DNA from: CTSOIL-112 sp964293815
GTDB lineage: Bacteria > Pseudomonadota > Gammaproteobacteria > Burkholderiales > Burkholderiaceae
Direction: 5' to 3'
Assembly: GCA_964293815.1 (NCBI GenBank)
Contig: CAXYYC010000003.1
Coordinates: forward strand, 60,524-124,523
DNA length: 64,000 nucleotides
Shown in pieces: positions 17,238 to 25,936 of the stretch. Within the stretch, counting starts at the first letter, position 1. Every line of letters begins with the position of its first letter. Made by a program: the position numbers and the translations under genes. The notes beneath the pieces were generated by a model. It worked only from the letters and a program-made list of their open reading frames with translations, did not search any database and had not been told where the DNA came from.

Positions 17238-17852
17238 TCAGTAGCGGTCGCGGGCAATTAAAAAGCCATCCAGCAAACCGGTTTTCAGCAGGCGATTGCC
17301 CAAATAACGGCTCAAACCAGCGGCAAACACCCAGCTCGATACGATGAATACCAGCAATTGAATCGCGTTGAATACCACGGACAAATTCGCCTGCTCTTGG
17401 CTCAAATAATCGTAGGTGAAACTGAAGAATGCGGACATACTGGCCGCTAAAATCAAGACGGACCAGTTCCATTTGCGGTACAGAAACAGCGCAAACACCA
17501 ATTCAGCGCCTAAACCCTGTACCAAACCGTAAATCAACGCGCTCATGCCCCATTGCGTGATGATGCCTTCAACACCAGCGGCGACCAAGGAGCCAAACAG
17601 CGCCATGCCCGGTTTGCGCACCATATAGCCAAAAAATACCGGCGCCATCAGCCAAAAACCATCCAAAGCGCGTTTGATGCCCAGTGGTTTGAGCAACGGT
17701 TCTTTCAAAAAGTCATAGACCAAGGTCCAAGCCCAATACGCCACACCCATCGCGGCAGCCATGACGGCGACTGTGACCCATTCTTGTAAGGTGATCGAAC
17801 GGAACAAAGCAAAAGGTGAACGGGAAGTAATAGCAGAATATGATTGATTCAT
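17238..17852 (-). CDS. ECF transporter S component, YkoE-like (thiamine/HMP)
   Basis: A 204-residue membrane protein with about six hydrophobic segments, the substrate-binding component of the ECF importer. The segment LKPLGIKRALDGFWLMAPVF and the overall layout fit the YkoE family, which I recall as taking up thiamine or its pyrimidine precursor. The key support is upstream: a TPP riboswitch whose 3' end overlaps this gene's Shine-Dalgarno, so uptake should be shut off when thiamine pyrophosphate is plentiful. It is first in the S-A-T operon. Confidence 0.88.
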   Translation of the reverse strand: MNQSYSAITSRSPFALFRSITLQEWVTVAVMAAAMGVAYWAWTLVYDFLKEPLLKPLGIKRALDGFWLMAPVFFGYMVRKPGMALFGSLVAAGVEGIITQWGMSALIYGLVQGLGAELVFALFLYRKWNWSVLILAASMSAFFSFTYDYLSQEQANLSVVFNAIQLLVFIVSSWVFAAGLSRYLGNRLLKTGLLDGFLIARDRY

Positions 17853-18216
17853 TTAGAGTCCTTTCCTACGCGAGTATTAACTCACAGGTTCAAAGGGTAT
17901 ATCTCAGATCGAGCCGCCCCATGCGGCTGACCACCCCCAGGTGTTTGTTTGCACGATGAAACGAATGGCAAACAGGCCGCCATGATATTGACTAAAGTAA
18001 AAAAAGTCAAATGACAGATTGATGCGACTGTATTTCTTGCCGAGTTTATAGACAATGGATCGTGAGAAAAAATGTGGGAAAACTGGAATGGAGGGCGCTT
18101 GCGCTGATGTATTGAAAAGTGGTTAGGCTTTTCAGCACACAATCTGTATCTGAGCGTGGGCTTGCGTTATAATGCCGTCGTAGTTTTGTTTAATTGATTG
18201 ATAAGGAAAAAACATC
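17853..18216. other. Divergent intergenic region: riboswitch and ppa promoter
   Basis: No gene. On the minus strand it holds the TPP riboswitch and, beyond it, the promoter of the ECF operon (not pinpointed). On the plus strand a TATAAT at 18168-18173 about 45 bases before ppa is the likely -10 of the pyrophosphatase gene; its -35 is weak. Confidence 0.6.
17857..17945 (-). promoter_or_regulatory. TPP riboswitch (THI element)
   Basis: Read on the minus strand, this holds the most conserved parts of the thiamine-pyrophosphate aptamer: CTGAGATATACCC directly followed by TTTGAACCTG, then a short hairpin GAG-TTAATA-CTC and CGCGTAGGAAAGG. Upstream are GGGGGTGGTC and a P3-type hairpin AGCCGC/GCGGCT. 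The terminal AGGAAAGGA is also the Shine-Dalgarno 6 bases before the ATG at 17852, so control is probably by hiding the ribosome-binding site. I see no separate terminator between the aptamer and the start. Confidence 0.93.
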
Positions 18217-18744
18217 ATGGGTTACGAAGCAGTTCCAGCAGGTAAAGACATTCCGAACGATTTTAACGTCATCATCGAGATTCCGGCGCAAAGCGATCCG
18301 GTGAAATACGAAGTGGACAAAGACACGCAAACCCTGTGGGTGGATCGTTTCATCGGTACGGGTATGCGCTATCCGTTGAGCTACGGCTATATTCCGCAAA
18401 CCTTGGCGGGTGACGGCGATCCGGTGGATGCTTTGGTACTCGCACCATTCCCAATTATGGCGGGTGCGGTGGTGCGCTGCCGCCCGATTGGTATTTTGAA
18501 AATGACCGATGAAAAAGGCGCGGATGCCAAACTCATCGTTGCGCCAATTGACAAGGTTTGCCCGATGACCGCGGACATCAAAACCATCGACCAAGTCCCA
18601 CAATACATCAAAGACAATGTGCAACACTTTTTCGAGCAGTACAAAGCGCTGGAAAAAGGCAAATGGGTGAAAATCGAAGGTTGGGGCGGTTTGGAAGATG
18701 CGCATAAAGAGATTTTGGACGGCGTGGCAAATTATCAAGGCTAA
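18217..18744 (+). CDS. ppa: Inorganic pyrophosphatase
   Basis: Hydrolyses pyrophosphate to phosphate, pulling biosynthetic reactions forward; a soluble cytoplasmic family I enzyme. It has 175 residues, the typical length. The metal-binding signature DGDPVDALVL is visible near residues 67-76, with the preceding YPLSYGYIPQT and the later KWVKIEGWGG. AAGGA precedes the ATG. It is a single-gene unit closed by a strong terminator. Confidence 0.98.
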   Translation: MGYEAVPAGKDIPNDFNVIIEIPAQSDPVKYEVDKDTQTLWVDRFIGTGMRYPLSYGYIPQTLAGDGDPVDALVLAPFPIMAGAVVRCRPIGILKMTDEKGADAKLIVAPIDKVCPMTADIKTIDQVPQYIKDNVQHFFEQYKALEKGKWVKIEGWGGLEDAHKEILDGVANYQG

Positions 18745-18770
18745 TTGATCTCATCCTGTTTGGTAAGGCA

Positions 18771-18799
18771 AAAAAGGAGCTTGAAAGAGCTCCTTTTTT
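18771..18799 (+). terminator. Terminator after ppa
   Basis: An 11-bp perfect stem (AAAAAGGAGCT / AGCTCCTTTTT) with a 6-base loop; the A and T runs make it usable on both strands. Confidence 0.88.
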
Positions 18800-18870
18800 A
18801 TTGAGAATTTTTTGCTAAATTGGTAAGAATGAGTTCGCTTAACCTTAGAGCAAAGTTGCTTTGAGCTATA

Positions 18871-19509
18871 TTATTTCAACTTCCATGCCAAACCAGCACA
18901 GATTAGGTATAGCGATAGCATTGTCATGCTGAGTGCTTGGGGTGTTGTGGGAATTGGGCCAAAAAGGCTATAAATTTGAGTAACGCTGAGAACGATACAC
19001 AATACGAGAACACGCACTTTTGAGGCGTGATTGTTTTGAAAAAGTCGATTGGATAAAAACAATGCAGATAAGCAGATAAGTCCTAATTCTAAAGCCAAAG
19101 CAATGTACGGATGATTCCAAAGTCCCAAACCGACTTTGTGACTGTCACCAATCAATGGTAAGTCAGGTGTATGAACAAGTAAATCAAGTAACCAGTGTGA
19201 TAGCACGGCAACGCCCAGCCAAATGGCTAATATCCACGGTTTGATGTGAGGAATAAAGCGATAGGCCAGCAGAGATCCCAATGCCCATAACAGTGCGGCA
19301 AACAAGCTGTGTGTGTAGGGCATGTAATATAAATCCAATGGATTTGAAGCGGTAAAATAGGGAATGATTCGTACCTTTTCAACGCCGATAAAGATGAATA
19401 ATGTCCAAGCGATATCCACCAGTTGCACGGCAATCAGTAACAGCCATAACGGTAATTTCGGTTGTAGGCTTTTGATGATAAAAGCCGGAGCGTAGTGACC
19501 TACAAGCAT
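18871..19509 (-). CDS. Polytopic membrane protein, DUF457/YdjM-like
   Basis: A 212-residue integral membrane protein with six to seven hydrophobic segments. It begins MLVGHYAPAFIIKS and contains MPYTHSLFAALLWALGS and LSHWLLDLLVHTPDLPL. These histidine and aspartate pairs inside membrane helices resemble predicted membrane-bound metal-dependent hydrolases of the YdjM/DUF457 type, so metal binding is likely but unproven. GGAAGG precedes the start. It is last in a minus-strand cluster led by a TetR regulator. Confidence 0.7.
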   Translation of the reverse strand: MLVGHYAPAFIIKSLQPKLPLWLLLIAVQLVDIAWTLFIFIGVEKVRIIPYFTASNPLDLYYMPYTHSLFAALLWALGSLLAYRFIPHIKPWILAIWLGVAVLSHWLLDLLVHTPDLPLIGDSHKVGLGLWNHPYIALALELGLICLSALFLSNRLFQNNHASKVRVLVLCIVLSVTQIYSLFGPIPTTPQALSMTMLSLYLICAGLAWKLK

Positions 19510-19523
19510 GATAACCTTCCAAT

Positions 19524-19904
19524 TTAGTTGTGGTTATTGGCTTTGGTTTTGAACCAAGCTACAGCAGCACTAACAACGAGTAGCACCTCTACTATGACAG
19601 CCAGCCAACCGGATGAGTTAACCGTACCGCTTATAACTCCTTTTGTGCTGATGATCGCCATGCCTGCACCGGCGACGATTACACCGATTAGGATGACTCG
19701 CTGTGTGGAAATGGATTGGGTTTGGCGCATTAACCAAAGCATGGTGGCGTAGCCAAAAAACATGACGCCATAACGTTGCGCCATGTAGCACGCCAAAGCA
19801 TCTGGTTTCGTTCCCCAAGTGTTCAGCATGAATTCGGGGAACACGACAAAAAGGATACCGAGCGTTAACATCAATACGGCAAAAGTGCTAAGCAGTTTAC
19901 TCAT
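19524..19904 (-). CDS. Small membrane protein, four predicted helices
   Basis: A 126-residue protein with four hydrophobic segments, not assigned to a known function. It shows FPEFMLNTWGTKPDALACYM followed by AQRYGVMFFGYATMLWLM, a layout seen in small hypothetical proteobacterial membrane proteins. It lies 14 bases upstream of the YdjM-like gene and downstream of the SDR-type gene, so is likely in the same transcript. AGGA gives a plausible ribosome-binding site. Confidence 0.68.
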   Translation of the reverse strand: MSKLLSTFAVLMLTLGILFVVFPEFMLNTWGTKPDALACYMAQRYGVMFFGYATMLWLMRQTQSISTQRVILIGVIVAGAGMAIISTKGVISGTVNSSGWLAVIVEVLLVVSAAVAWFKTKANNHN

Positions 19905-19973
19905 TGAATCATTCCTGTGATGGATGGTAGAAATTGCGCTCTATTGGGAGCTACTTTTATCATTACGGCTGAG

Positions 19974-20618
19974 TTATTTAATTGTGCCCTGCTGAGTGAC
20001 CAACAGCCGTTGACCAATGGTAGATGGATTTTCGGCTGCATCCAACATGGCTTTAGCCACATTGGCACGGGATACTTTTGGCAATCCAGAGACCTTGTTG
20101 ACTTCGGATAATGACCGTACTTCAACGGCTTGGCTCAATGGTGCATCATTGAGAATGACCGGATAAATGCCCGTCCAATCCAAAGCAGAACGAAGTAACG
20201 CGGTTTCGGAGTGTTCTTTATCGCGATAAACCGCACCAACGACCCATTTATACGCAAGGCGGGCAATGAGTGAGGCGCTTTGGGCAGTATCGCCGACGCC
20301 ATAGGCCGATAATAAGACCAATCGTTGTGTCCTCGCTTTTTGCATGGCGTTGATGATGAGGGGCAAATTGGTTTGCATCAAGGTGGTATTTTTACGTTCG
20401 TGCGTTCCCAGAGTGCACAGCACAGCGTCTGCATCGCGTATAGATTTTTCTAAAGCCGTTGCATCGTTTAATTGACCTGTCGTGATGGTTAAGCCCGTGC
20501 GAGGCTGGAGCGATTGAGCTTGTCGAACATAGGCGGTCACTTGATGACCTCGTGCTAAAGCCTGCTTGATAACAAGACGCCCCGTACCTCCGGTGGCGCC
20601 AATAACGGTGATATTCAT
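19974..20618 (-). CDS. NAD(P)-binding SDR-like protein
   Basis: A 214-residue atypical short-chain dehydrogenase with the N-terminal nucleotide-binding motif ITVIGATGGTGRLVIKQAL. It continues with a VLCTLGTHE strand and RLVLLSAYGVGD, typical of NmrA-like or flavin-reductase-like SDR proteins. The substrate is unknown. The ATG at 20618 has GAGAGGA at good spacing; a further in-frame ATG at 20633 overlaps the tetR stop and would add five residues. It sits directly after tetR and is a probable target of that regulator. Confidence 0.85.
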   Translation of the reverse strand: MNITVIGATGGTGRLVIKQALARGHQVTAYVRQAQSLQPRTGLTITTGQLNDATALEKSIRDADAVLCTLGTHERKNTTLMQTNLPLIINAMQKARTQRLVLLSAYGVGDTAQSASLIARLAYKWVVGAVYRDKEHSETALLRSALDWTGIYPVILNDAPLSQAVEVRSLSEVNKVSGLPKVSRANVAKAMLDAAENPSTIGQRLLVTQQGTIK

Positions 20619-20629
20619 TTTTTGTCCTC

Positions 20630-21256
20630 TCATGGAAAATCTTGCTGTGTGACGGGTAGTCGTGAAAGCCCGTCAATGGGCGTCCCCGTGGCGGTTATTA
20701 GAACCTGTATGCAGGTGTCTATAACGCTGTCAACTGCGATATGCGGTTGATCTGCCAATTCTTTGGTGAAAGTGGTGACGAAATTCAACCATGCGTTGAC
20801 TGCGGCTCGCATATGCGGTTCATTTGATAGCTGCAATGTCTGGATGAGTCGCTCACTCAATAGAGCATGGTTGTTTTGGATGCGGGCGCTCACAAGGTCA
20901 GGTACTTGCTCGGCTTGTAAATGTAGGTGAATGGTGCGCCCCTGTCGTGGGGAGAAGTGTTCCCAATAGGCAAGTATTGCTGCTCGAATATTATCAATCG
21001 GGTTGCGTTGCGGATCAAATTGTGTGGCAGCCAAGAGCGCTTCGGATTCACTGCGCAAGACGGCTTCCAACAAAGCAGATTTACCCGGAAAATAATGGTA
21101 GATCAAGGCGCGCGTTACGCCCGCATCGGCGGCAATAGCCGCCATTGAGCTGGCATCGTAACCATCGCGTGCAAAATGTACAGAAGCCACATGAATGATT
21201 TGAGCTTGCCTGTCATCCGGCTCCATGCGAAGAGATAAATGGTTTTTGTTTGACAT
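20630..21256 (-). CDS. TetR/AcrR-family transcriptional regulator
   Basis: A repressor-type protein of about 208 residues. The N-terminal helix-turn-helix reads MAAIAADAGVTRALIYHYFP, with the preceding IIHVASVHFARDGYDASS typical of TetR helix 1. The C-terminal ligand domain has no recognisable specificity. I choose the ATG at 21256; the frame continues 12 residues upstream into a palindrome-containing intergenic region. It overlaps or abuts the SDR gene, so it likely regulates itself, the SDR gene and the two downstream membrane proteins. Confidence 0.87.
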   Translation of the reverse strand: MSNKNHLSLRMEPDDRQAQIIHVASVHFARDGYDASSMAAIAADAGVTRALIYHYFPGKSALLEAVLRSESEALLAATQFDPQRNPIDNIRAAILAYWEHFSPRQGRTIHLHLQAEQVPDLVSARIQNNHALLSERLIQTLQLSNEPHMRAAVNAWLNFVTTFTKELADQPHIAVDSVIDTCIQVLITATGTPIDGLSRLPVTQQDFP

Positions 21257-21277
21257 ATGTATAATAATAGGGGTGAT

Positions 21278-21292
21278 TTGACTATTTGTCAA
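21278..21292. promoter_or_regulatory. Candidate TetR operator
   Basis: TTGAC-TATTT-GTCAA, a 15-bp interrupted palindrome about 20 bases upstream of the tetR start and in the region shared with the divergent nadE gene. A wider pair, TTTGACATA (21249-21257) and TATGTCAA (21314-21321), brackets it. Assignment as an operator is inferred from position and symmetry. Confidence 0.4.
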
Positions 21293-21480
21293 CTGTAAAA
21301 TAGTGCTATTTGGTATGTCAACCGACAGAACTTATTTTGGGTGAGTTTAAAAATAGTATGTGTCGGTTGGCCGATGAAGGCGCTGATGGAATCATGAGGC
21401 TTATTTTTTCCAACAGATTCTCGTGTATGATATTGCCCGATGAACCCAAAATGGGCTATTTGATAACAACGGACAGACAT

Positions 21481-23133
21481 ATGCTAAAAATTTCTTGCGC
21501 CCAAATTCCCGCGCGCATCGGCGATTTTGATTTTAATTTAGCTCAGATTGTGGCGGCAGCGGACAATGCTCAAAAGCAGGGCGCGCATCTGCTCATCACC
21601 CCCGAGTTATCCATTACCGGCTATCTGCCGGAGGATTTGCTCATGCGTCCCGCATTTCGTGCGGCGTCAGAGGCGGCATTTGGGCGTTTGAGCGACGCGT
21701 TAAAGGCTTATCCCGATTTATATGTGCTGGTTGGCGTGCCAACGTGGTTCATGCAGGGCGTGAAGTTGCGCGTGTATAACAGCGTGGTGGTACTGCAAGG
21801 TGGGCAGGAAATTCAACGGATTCATAAGCAAAAATTGCCGAATCAGTCGGTATTTGACGAATTGCGCTACTTCACCGTTGGCCCGAAACCCGAATTGACC
21901 GAAATTCACGGCGTGAAAATTGGCGTCTTAGTCTGTGAAGATGCGTGGCATCCTGAACCGGCGGCGCATTTGAAAGCTTTGGGTGCAGAGGTTTTGATCG
22001 CGCTTAATGCCTCGCCATTTCATGTGGAAAAAGTGGCGAAACGCCGTCGCTTTTTCAGCGCGCGTGTGAATGAAACCCATTTGCCAATTTTGTCGCTGAA
22101 CCGCATTGGCGGGCAGGACGAGTTGATTTTTGATGGTGCGTCGTTTGCTTTGCAACCGAATGGCGGCGAGGTCGAATTGGCGTTGCAAATGCCGATGTTT
22201 GTGCCAGTGTTGCATGAAGTCGTGTTTGATACGCAGAAAAAAACTTGGCACAAAGACATGATTATCGAAACGCCGAGCGAGGAGGAGGAAGCCTACCGTG
22301 CGATGGTCATGGGCGTGCGTGATTATGTGCATACGACGGGCTTTAAAAAAGTTTGTCTCGGCTTGTCCGGCGGCGTGGATTCCGCTCTAACCCTTGCGGT
22401 GGCGGTTGATGCCTTGGGTGCAGAAAACGTTCACGCCATCATGATGCCCACGCGTTACACCGCGCAAATGTCGCTGGATGATGCGAAAGAAATGGCCGAG
22501 CGTGTGGGCGTTCGTTACGACGTGGTGGCGATTGAGGACATGTTTCACTTATACACACAGATGCTCGCGCCGGTATTTGATGGCAAGCCCGCCGATGTGA
22601 CGGAAGAAAACTTGCAAGCGCGTATTCGCGGTGTGATTCTCATGGCGGTGTCGAACAAGCACGGCTCGTTGGTATTGAATACGGGTAACAAATCCGAATT
22701 AGCCACAGGTTATTGCACGCTGTACGGCGATATGGTGGGCGCGTATGCGGTATTGAAAGACGTATACAAAACCTTCGTCTACCGTATTTGCGATTGGCGC
22801 AATCAAACCGATACCTTTGCGCTGCGTGACGTGGTTCCGCAAAACATCCTCACGCGCGCACCGTCGGCGGAGCTGCGGGACAATCAAACCGATCAGGACA
22901 GCTTGCCGCCGTATGAAGTGCTCGATGATATTTTGCACCGCTATATCGAGCAACGCCAAACCGTACGCACCATCGTCGCGACAGGGCATGACGATGCGGT
23001 GGTGCGCCGCGTAGTGCGATTGGTGCGGATTAATGAATACAAACGCAAGCAGGGCGCGCTCGGCCCGCGCATTACCACGCTGGCGTTTGGCAAAGACTGG
23101 CGTATGCCAATCATGAACCAGTTCAGTGAGTAA
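21481..23133 (+). CDS. nadE: Glutamine-dependent NAD+ synthetase
   Basis: Amidates deamido-NAD to NAD+ using ammonia from glutamine, the last step of NAD synthesis. The N-terminal half is a nitrilase-fold glutaminase, with the catalytic-type Glu in ITPELSITGY, Lys in HKQKLPN and Cys in LVCEDAWHPE. The C-terminal half is the synthetase, with the PP-loop LGLSGGVDSALT and NTGNKSELATGY. Length is about 550, normal for the two-domain type. The open frame reaches back to 21310, but MLKISCAQIPARIGDF at 21481 matches the family start. It is followed by a strong terminator. Confidence 0.97.
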   Translation: MLKISCAQIPARIGDFDFNLAQIVAAADNAQKQGAHLLITPELSITGYLPEDLLMRPAFRAASEAAFGRLSDALKAYPDLYVLVGVPTWFMQGVKLRVYNSVVVLQGGQEIQRIHKQKLPNQSVFDELRYFTVGPKPELTEIHGVKIGVLVCEDAWHPEPAAHLKALGAEVLIALNASPFHVEKVAKRRRFFSARVNETHLPILSLNRIGGQDELIFDGASFALQPNGGEVELALQMPMFVPVLHEVVFDTQKKTWHKDMIIETPSEEEEAYRAMVMGVRDYVHTTGFKKVCLGLSGGVDSALTLAVAVDALGAENVHAIMMPTRYTAQMSLDDAKEMAERVGVRYDVVAIEDMFHLYTQMLAPVFDGKPADVTEENLQARIRGVILMAVSNKHGSLVLNTGNKSELATGYCTLYGDMVGAYAVLKDVYKTFVYRICDWRNQTDTFALRDVVPQNILTRAPSAELRDNQTDQDSLPPYEVLDDILHRYIEQRQTVRTIVATGHDDAVVRRVVRLVRINEYKRKQGALGPRITTLAFGKDWRMPIMNQFSE

Positions 23134-23157
23134 CGGACATATTCTTGCACTCTCGTT

Positions 23158-23193
23158 AAAAACCGGCTGATTAACGTTCAGACCGGTTTTTTT
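23158..23193 (+). terminator. Terminator after nadE
   Basis: Stem AAAAACCGG/CCGGTTTTT extended by an inner CTGA/TCAG pairing, followed by a T run. Confidence 0.85.
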
Positions 23194-23417
23194 ATGTGCA
23201 GACGCATTTTTTAATCATGTTTTCATTATTGCGCATGAAATGGCCTCATTTGGGTGCTTGAAAATGGTAGAAATTGTGTTAGACTTGCGCCGTACAAATG
23301 CCAACAGGGACGGATGTTTTACCTTAAAAAGCGTTTACAAATCGTTTTGGCTGTATGGTTGGATTTGACATCGGTACGAATAAATACGATATCACCTTGA
23401 TTTAAATGGAGAGAGCA

Positions 23418-24263
23418 ATGAAACAAGTAACAATGACTTGGGTAGGCGCGACATTGGTCGCATTGAGCTTGGCCGCATGCGCGCCAAAAGCTGATAAACC
23501 GGCAGACAAACCAGCAGCAGCGAATGGTGCTGCACCTGCTGCGGCTGCACCGTTGACCATTAAATTTGGTTCGGACGCAACGTATGCACCGTTTGAGTTC
23601 ACCAGCCCATCAGGTGAAATTACTGGTTTTGATATCGACCTTGCAAAAGCAATGTGCGAAGAGATGAAAGCCACTTGTACATTCCAAAACCAAGATTGGG
23701 ACGGCATTATCCCAAGCTTGCTGGCGAAAAAATACGATGTGATCGCCTCATCCATGAGCATCACCGAAGAGCGTAAAAAATCCGTGGCATTCACTCAAAA
23801 AATCTGGAATGCACCGAATAAATTCGTGGCTAAAGCAGGCAGCACTTTGCAAACCACTCCTGAAGGCTTGAAAGGCAAATTGTTGGGCGTTCAACAAGGC
23901 ACGATTCAAGATGACTACGCCACCAAATATTTTAAAGATGCGGTTATTAAACGCTACAAAACATTGGTAGCCGCACAAAAAGACTTGGTGAATAATCGTG
24001 TTGAAGCCGTGTTTGCCGATGGTGTGACGGTTTCTGACGGTTTCTTGAAAACGCCGGCGGGTAAAGGCTTTGCTCAAGTGGGCGCGGATGTACCAAGCTC
24101 GGCTGATCCAGCGATCTTGGGCGACGGTACTGGCTTTGCGGTGCGCAAAGAAGACACTGCCTTGTTGGCGAGCTTGAATAAAGCATTCGAAGCGATCCGT
24201 GCTAACGGTAAATACAACGAAATCGCGAAAAAATACTTCGATTTCGATATTTACGGTAAATAA
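23418..24263 (+). CDS. aotJ: Periplasmic basic amino-acid-binding lipoprotein (AotJ/HisJ type)
   Basis: The solute-binding component of a polar amino-acid ABC importer. It has 281 residues with a lipoprotein signal (LAAC lipobox), then an Ala/Pro/Lys linker. The SBP_bac_3 domain starts at LTIKFGSDATYAPFEF and includes GEITGFDIDLAKAMCEEM and VIASSMSITEERK. Being lipid-anchored is unusual for a Gram-negative HisJ-type protein, though seen in some groups. The ATG at 23418 follows GGAGAG. Together with the four downstream genes the order matches Pseudomonas aotJQMOP for arginine/ornithine uptake; the exact substrate is inferred. Confidence 0.85.
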   Translation: MKQVTMTWVGATLVALSLAACAPKADKPADKPAAANGAAPAAAAPLTIKFGSDATYAPFEFTSPSGEITGFDIDLAKAMCEEMKATCTFQNQDWDGIIPSLLAKKYDVIASSMSITEERKKSVAFTQKIWNAPNKFVAKAGSTLQTTPEGLKGKLLGVQQGTIQDDYATKYFKDAVIKRYKTLVAAQKDLVNNRVEAVFADGVTVSDGFLKTPAGKGFAQVGADVPSSADPAILGDGTGFAVRKEDTALLASLNKAFEAIRANGKYNEIAKKYFDFDIYGK

Positions 24264-24280
24264 TCGGCTGACTGTTGATG

Positions 24281-24317
24281 ACCCCGCAAACGATGGATGA
24301 TGCTTGCGGGGTTTTTT
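24281..24317 (+). terminator. Hairpin between aotJ and aotQ
   Basis: A 9-bp perfect stem (ACCCCGCAA / TTGCGGGGT) followed by TTTTTT, 17 bases after the aotJ stop. It probably reduces read-through so that the binding protein is made in excess over the permeases, as in other binding-protein importers. Confidence 0.8.
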
Positions 24318-24498
24318 GTCAAACAATTGTCGGTTGTTGCCTTGAATGAGGCTTGGAATGGAGGCGATACTACCGAATCATTCCAAATTTCCGCTTTGAA
24401 TCGAATCAATTAGTATAAAGGGTAAGAGCTGAAATAGAACAATACCGGCTCAAGCCTAATTACCATTAGTGGTCACACGACACAGCAAGGATGCTCAG

Positions 24499-25209
24499 AT
24501 GGATACATCCAATATTGGCGTTATCTTTGAATATTTGCCACGCTTGTTTCAAGGGGCTTTGCTCACCTTGGCAGTGGCGGCAACCTCATTCTTTTTCTCT
24601 TTTGTTATCGGTATGATCGGTGCGCAAATGCGTCTGTCGCGCTTCGCTTGGATGCGTGCGATTGCCTCGACCTATTCGTCGATATTGCGCGGCGTGCCGG
24701 AGCTGGTTTGGATGCTGTTGCTATTTTTTGGCATTCAGATGTGGCTGAATCAATGGACCGAGTATTTCGGATTTGGTCTGATTGAAATCAATCCGTTCAC
24801 AGCGGGTGTTTTGGTGCTTTCATTGATTTATGGTGCGTATTTTACCGAAACCATACGCGGTGCGATCATGGCGATTCCGCCTGGGCAAATGGAAGCGGGC
24901 ATGGCGTATGGCATGAGTGATTGGCAAATTTTGCGCCGCATCACGTTTCCACTGATGATGCGTTTTGCCTTGCCGGGCATTCGCAATAACTGGCTGGCGC
25001 TGTCCAAAGCAACCGCCGTCGTGTCCATCATCGGTCTGGAGGATGTGGTGCGCATTGCGAATCAAGCAGGCGCGGCGGAGCATCAGTCTTTGCTATTTAA
25101 TTTGTGTGCGGCGGTGGCGTTTTTACTGATTACCATCGCGTCATTGTATTTGTTCAAATATTTGGACAGAACCTATCGCAAAGGCATTGTGGAGGTGCGC
25201 TATGAATAA
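24499..25209 (+). CDS. aotQ: ABC permease, basic amino-acid importer (AotQ/HisQ type)
   Basis: A 236-residue inner-membrane permease with five hydrophobic segments. The polar amino-acid importer features are ILRGVPELVWMLLLFFG, YFTETIRGAIMAIPPGQMEA and the EAA-loop region GMSDWQILRRITFPLMMRFALPG. The ATG at 24499 has AAGGA 8 bases upstream; an earlier in-frame start lacks one. It overlaps aotM by 8 bases. Confidence 0.9.
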   Translation: MDTSNIGVIFEYLPRLFQGALLTLAVAATSFFFSFVIGMIGAQMRLSRFAWMRAIASTYSSILRGVPELVWMLLLFFGIQMWLNQWTEYFGFGLIEINPFTAGVLVLSLIYGAYFTETIRGAIMAIPPGQMEAGMAYGMSDWQILRRITFPLMMRFALPGIRNNWLALSKATAVVSIIGLEDVVRIANQAGAAEHQSLLFNLCAAVAFLLITIASLYLFKYLDRTYRKGIVEVRYE

Positions 25210-25912
25210 TGAATTGCTTGAATTGTGGGGCAAATCGTTCTCGCAATGCTTGGAAGGCTTACCTTTGACTTTGGGCTTGACCTTCGTGTCTTTGCTGATC
25301 GGTGGCTTGCTGGCTTTGCCTTTATCAGTGATTCACTCGCGCAGAACGACATGGCAGGCGAAAATGGTGCGATTGTTCACCTTTTTCTTCACCGGTACGC
25401 CGCTGTTGGTGCAGTTGTATATTTTTTATGATGGCTTTGGTGGTTTGGGTTGGGTACAAAATCTGATGACCAAGGATGGTTTTGGCTTTTTGCGTGATGC
25501 GTATTTTTGGGTATTGCTCGGTTTGACGCTGAATACGGCGGCCTACTCGACCATTATCTTCTCTGGTGCAATCAATAATACTGAATACGGTGAAATCGAG
25601 GCGGGGCGTGCGTATGGTTTGAGCTCTGCTCAAGTGATGCGTCACATTGTGTTGCCATCCAGCTTACGCCGCGCTTTGCCTGCGTACAGCAATGAGGTGA
25701 TTTTGATGTTGCAGGCGACTGCTTTGGCCTCCAGTTTCACGCTGTTTGAAATTACCGGTCAGGCGGTGCGCTTTAATTCGACGCATTATCAGCCGTTCGT
25801 CGCGTATATTCCAGCGGCCATCATGTATTTGATCATGACGTATATTTTGGTACTGGTGTTCAAGGCGCTGGAAAAACGCTATTTGGCGCATTTACGCCCA
25901 CGTTCGCATTAA
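25202..25912 (+). CDS. aotM: ABC permease, basic amino-acid importer (AotM/HisM type)
   Basis: The second permease of the importer, 236 residues, about five membrane segments. It shows FTGTPLLVQLYIFYDG, AAYSTIIFSGAINNTEYGEI and the EAA-loop GLSSAQVMRHIVLPSSLRRA. GGAGGTG precedes the ATG at 25202 inside the end of aotQ. It pairs with AotQ and binds the AotP ATPase. Confidence 0.9.
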   Translation: MNNELLELWGKSFSQCLEGLPLTLGLTFVSLLIGGLLALPLSVIHSRRTTWQAKMVRLFTFFFTGTPLLVQLYIFYDGFGGLGWVQNLMTKDGFGFLRDAYFWVLLGLTLNTAAYSTIIFSGAINNTEYGEIEAGRAYGLSSAQVMRHIVLPSSLRRALPAYSNEVILMLQATALASSFTLFEITGQAVRFNSTHYQPFVAYIPAAIMYLIMTYILVLVFKALEKRYLAHLRPRSH

Positions 25913-25936
25913 TTGTTTCATCGGGGAAAGCCACTT

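Noticed and set aside
17882..18142. 86-codon minus-strand frame in the ECF-ppa interval
   Set aside because: It overlaps the TPP riboswitch and shows no domain or ribosome-binding site.
21310..21480. 57-codon N-terminal extension of nadE
   Set aside because: The family start MLKISCAQIPARIGDF is at 21481, and the extension overlaps the probable promoter and operator region.
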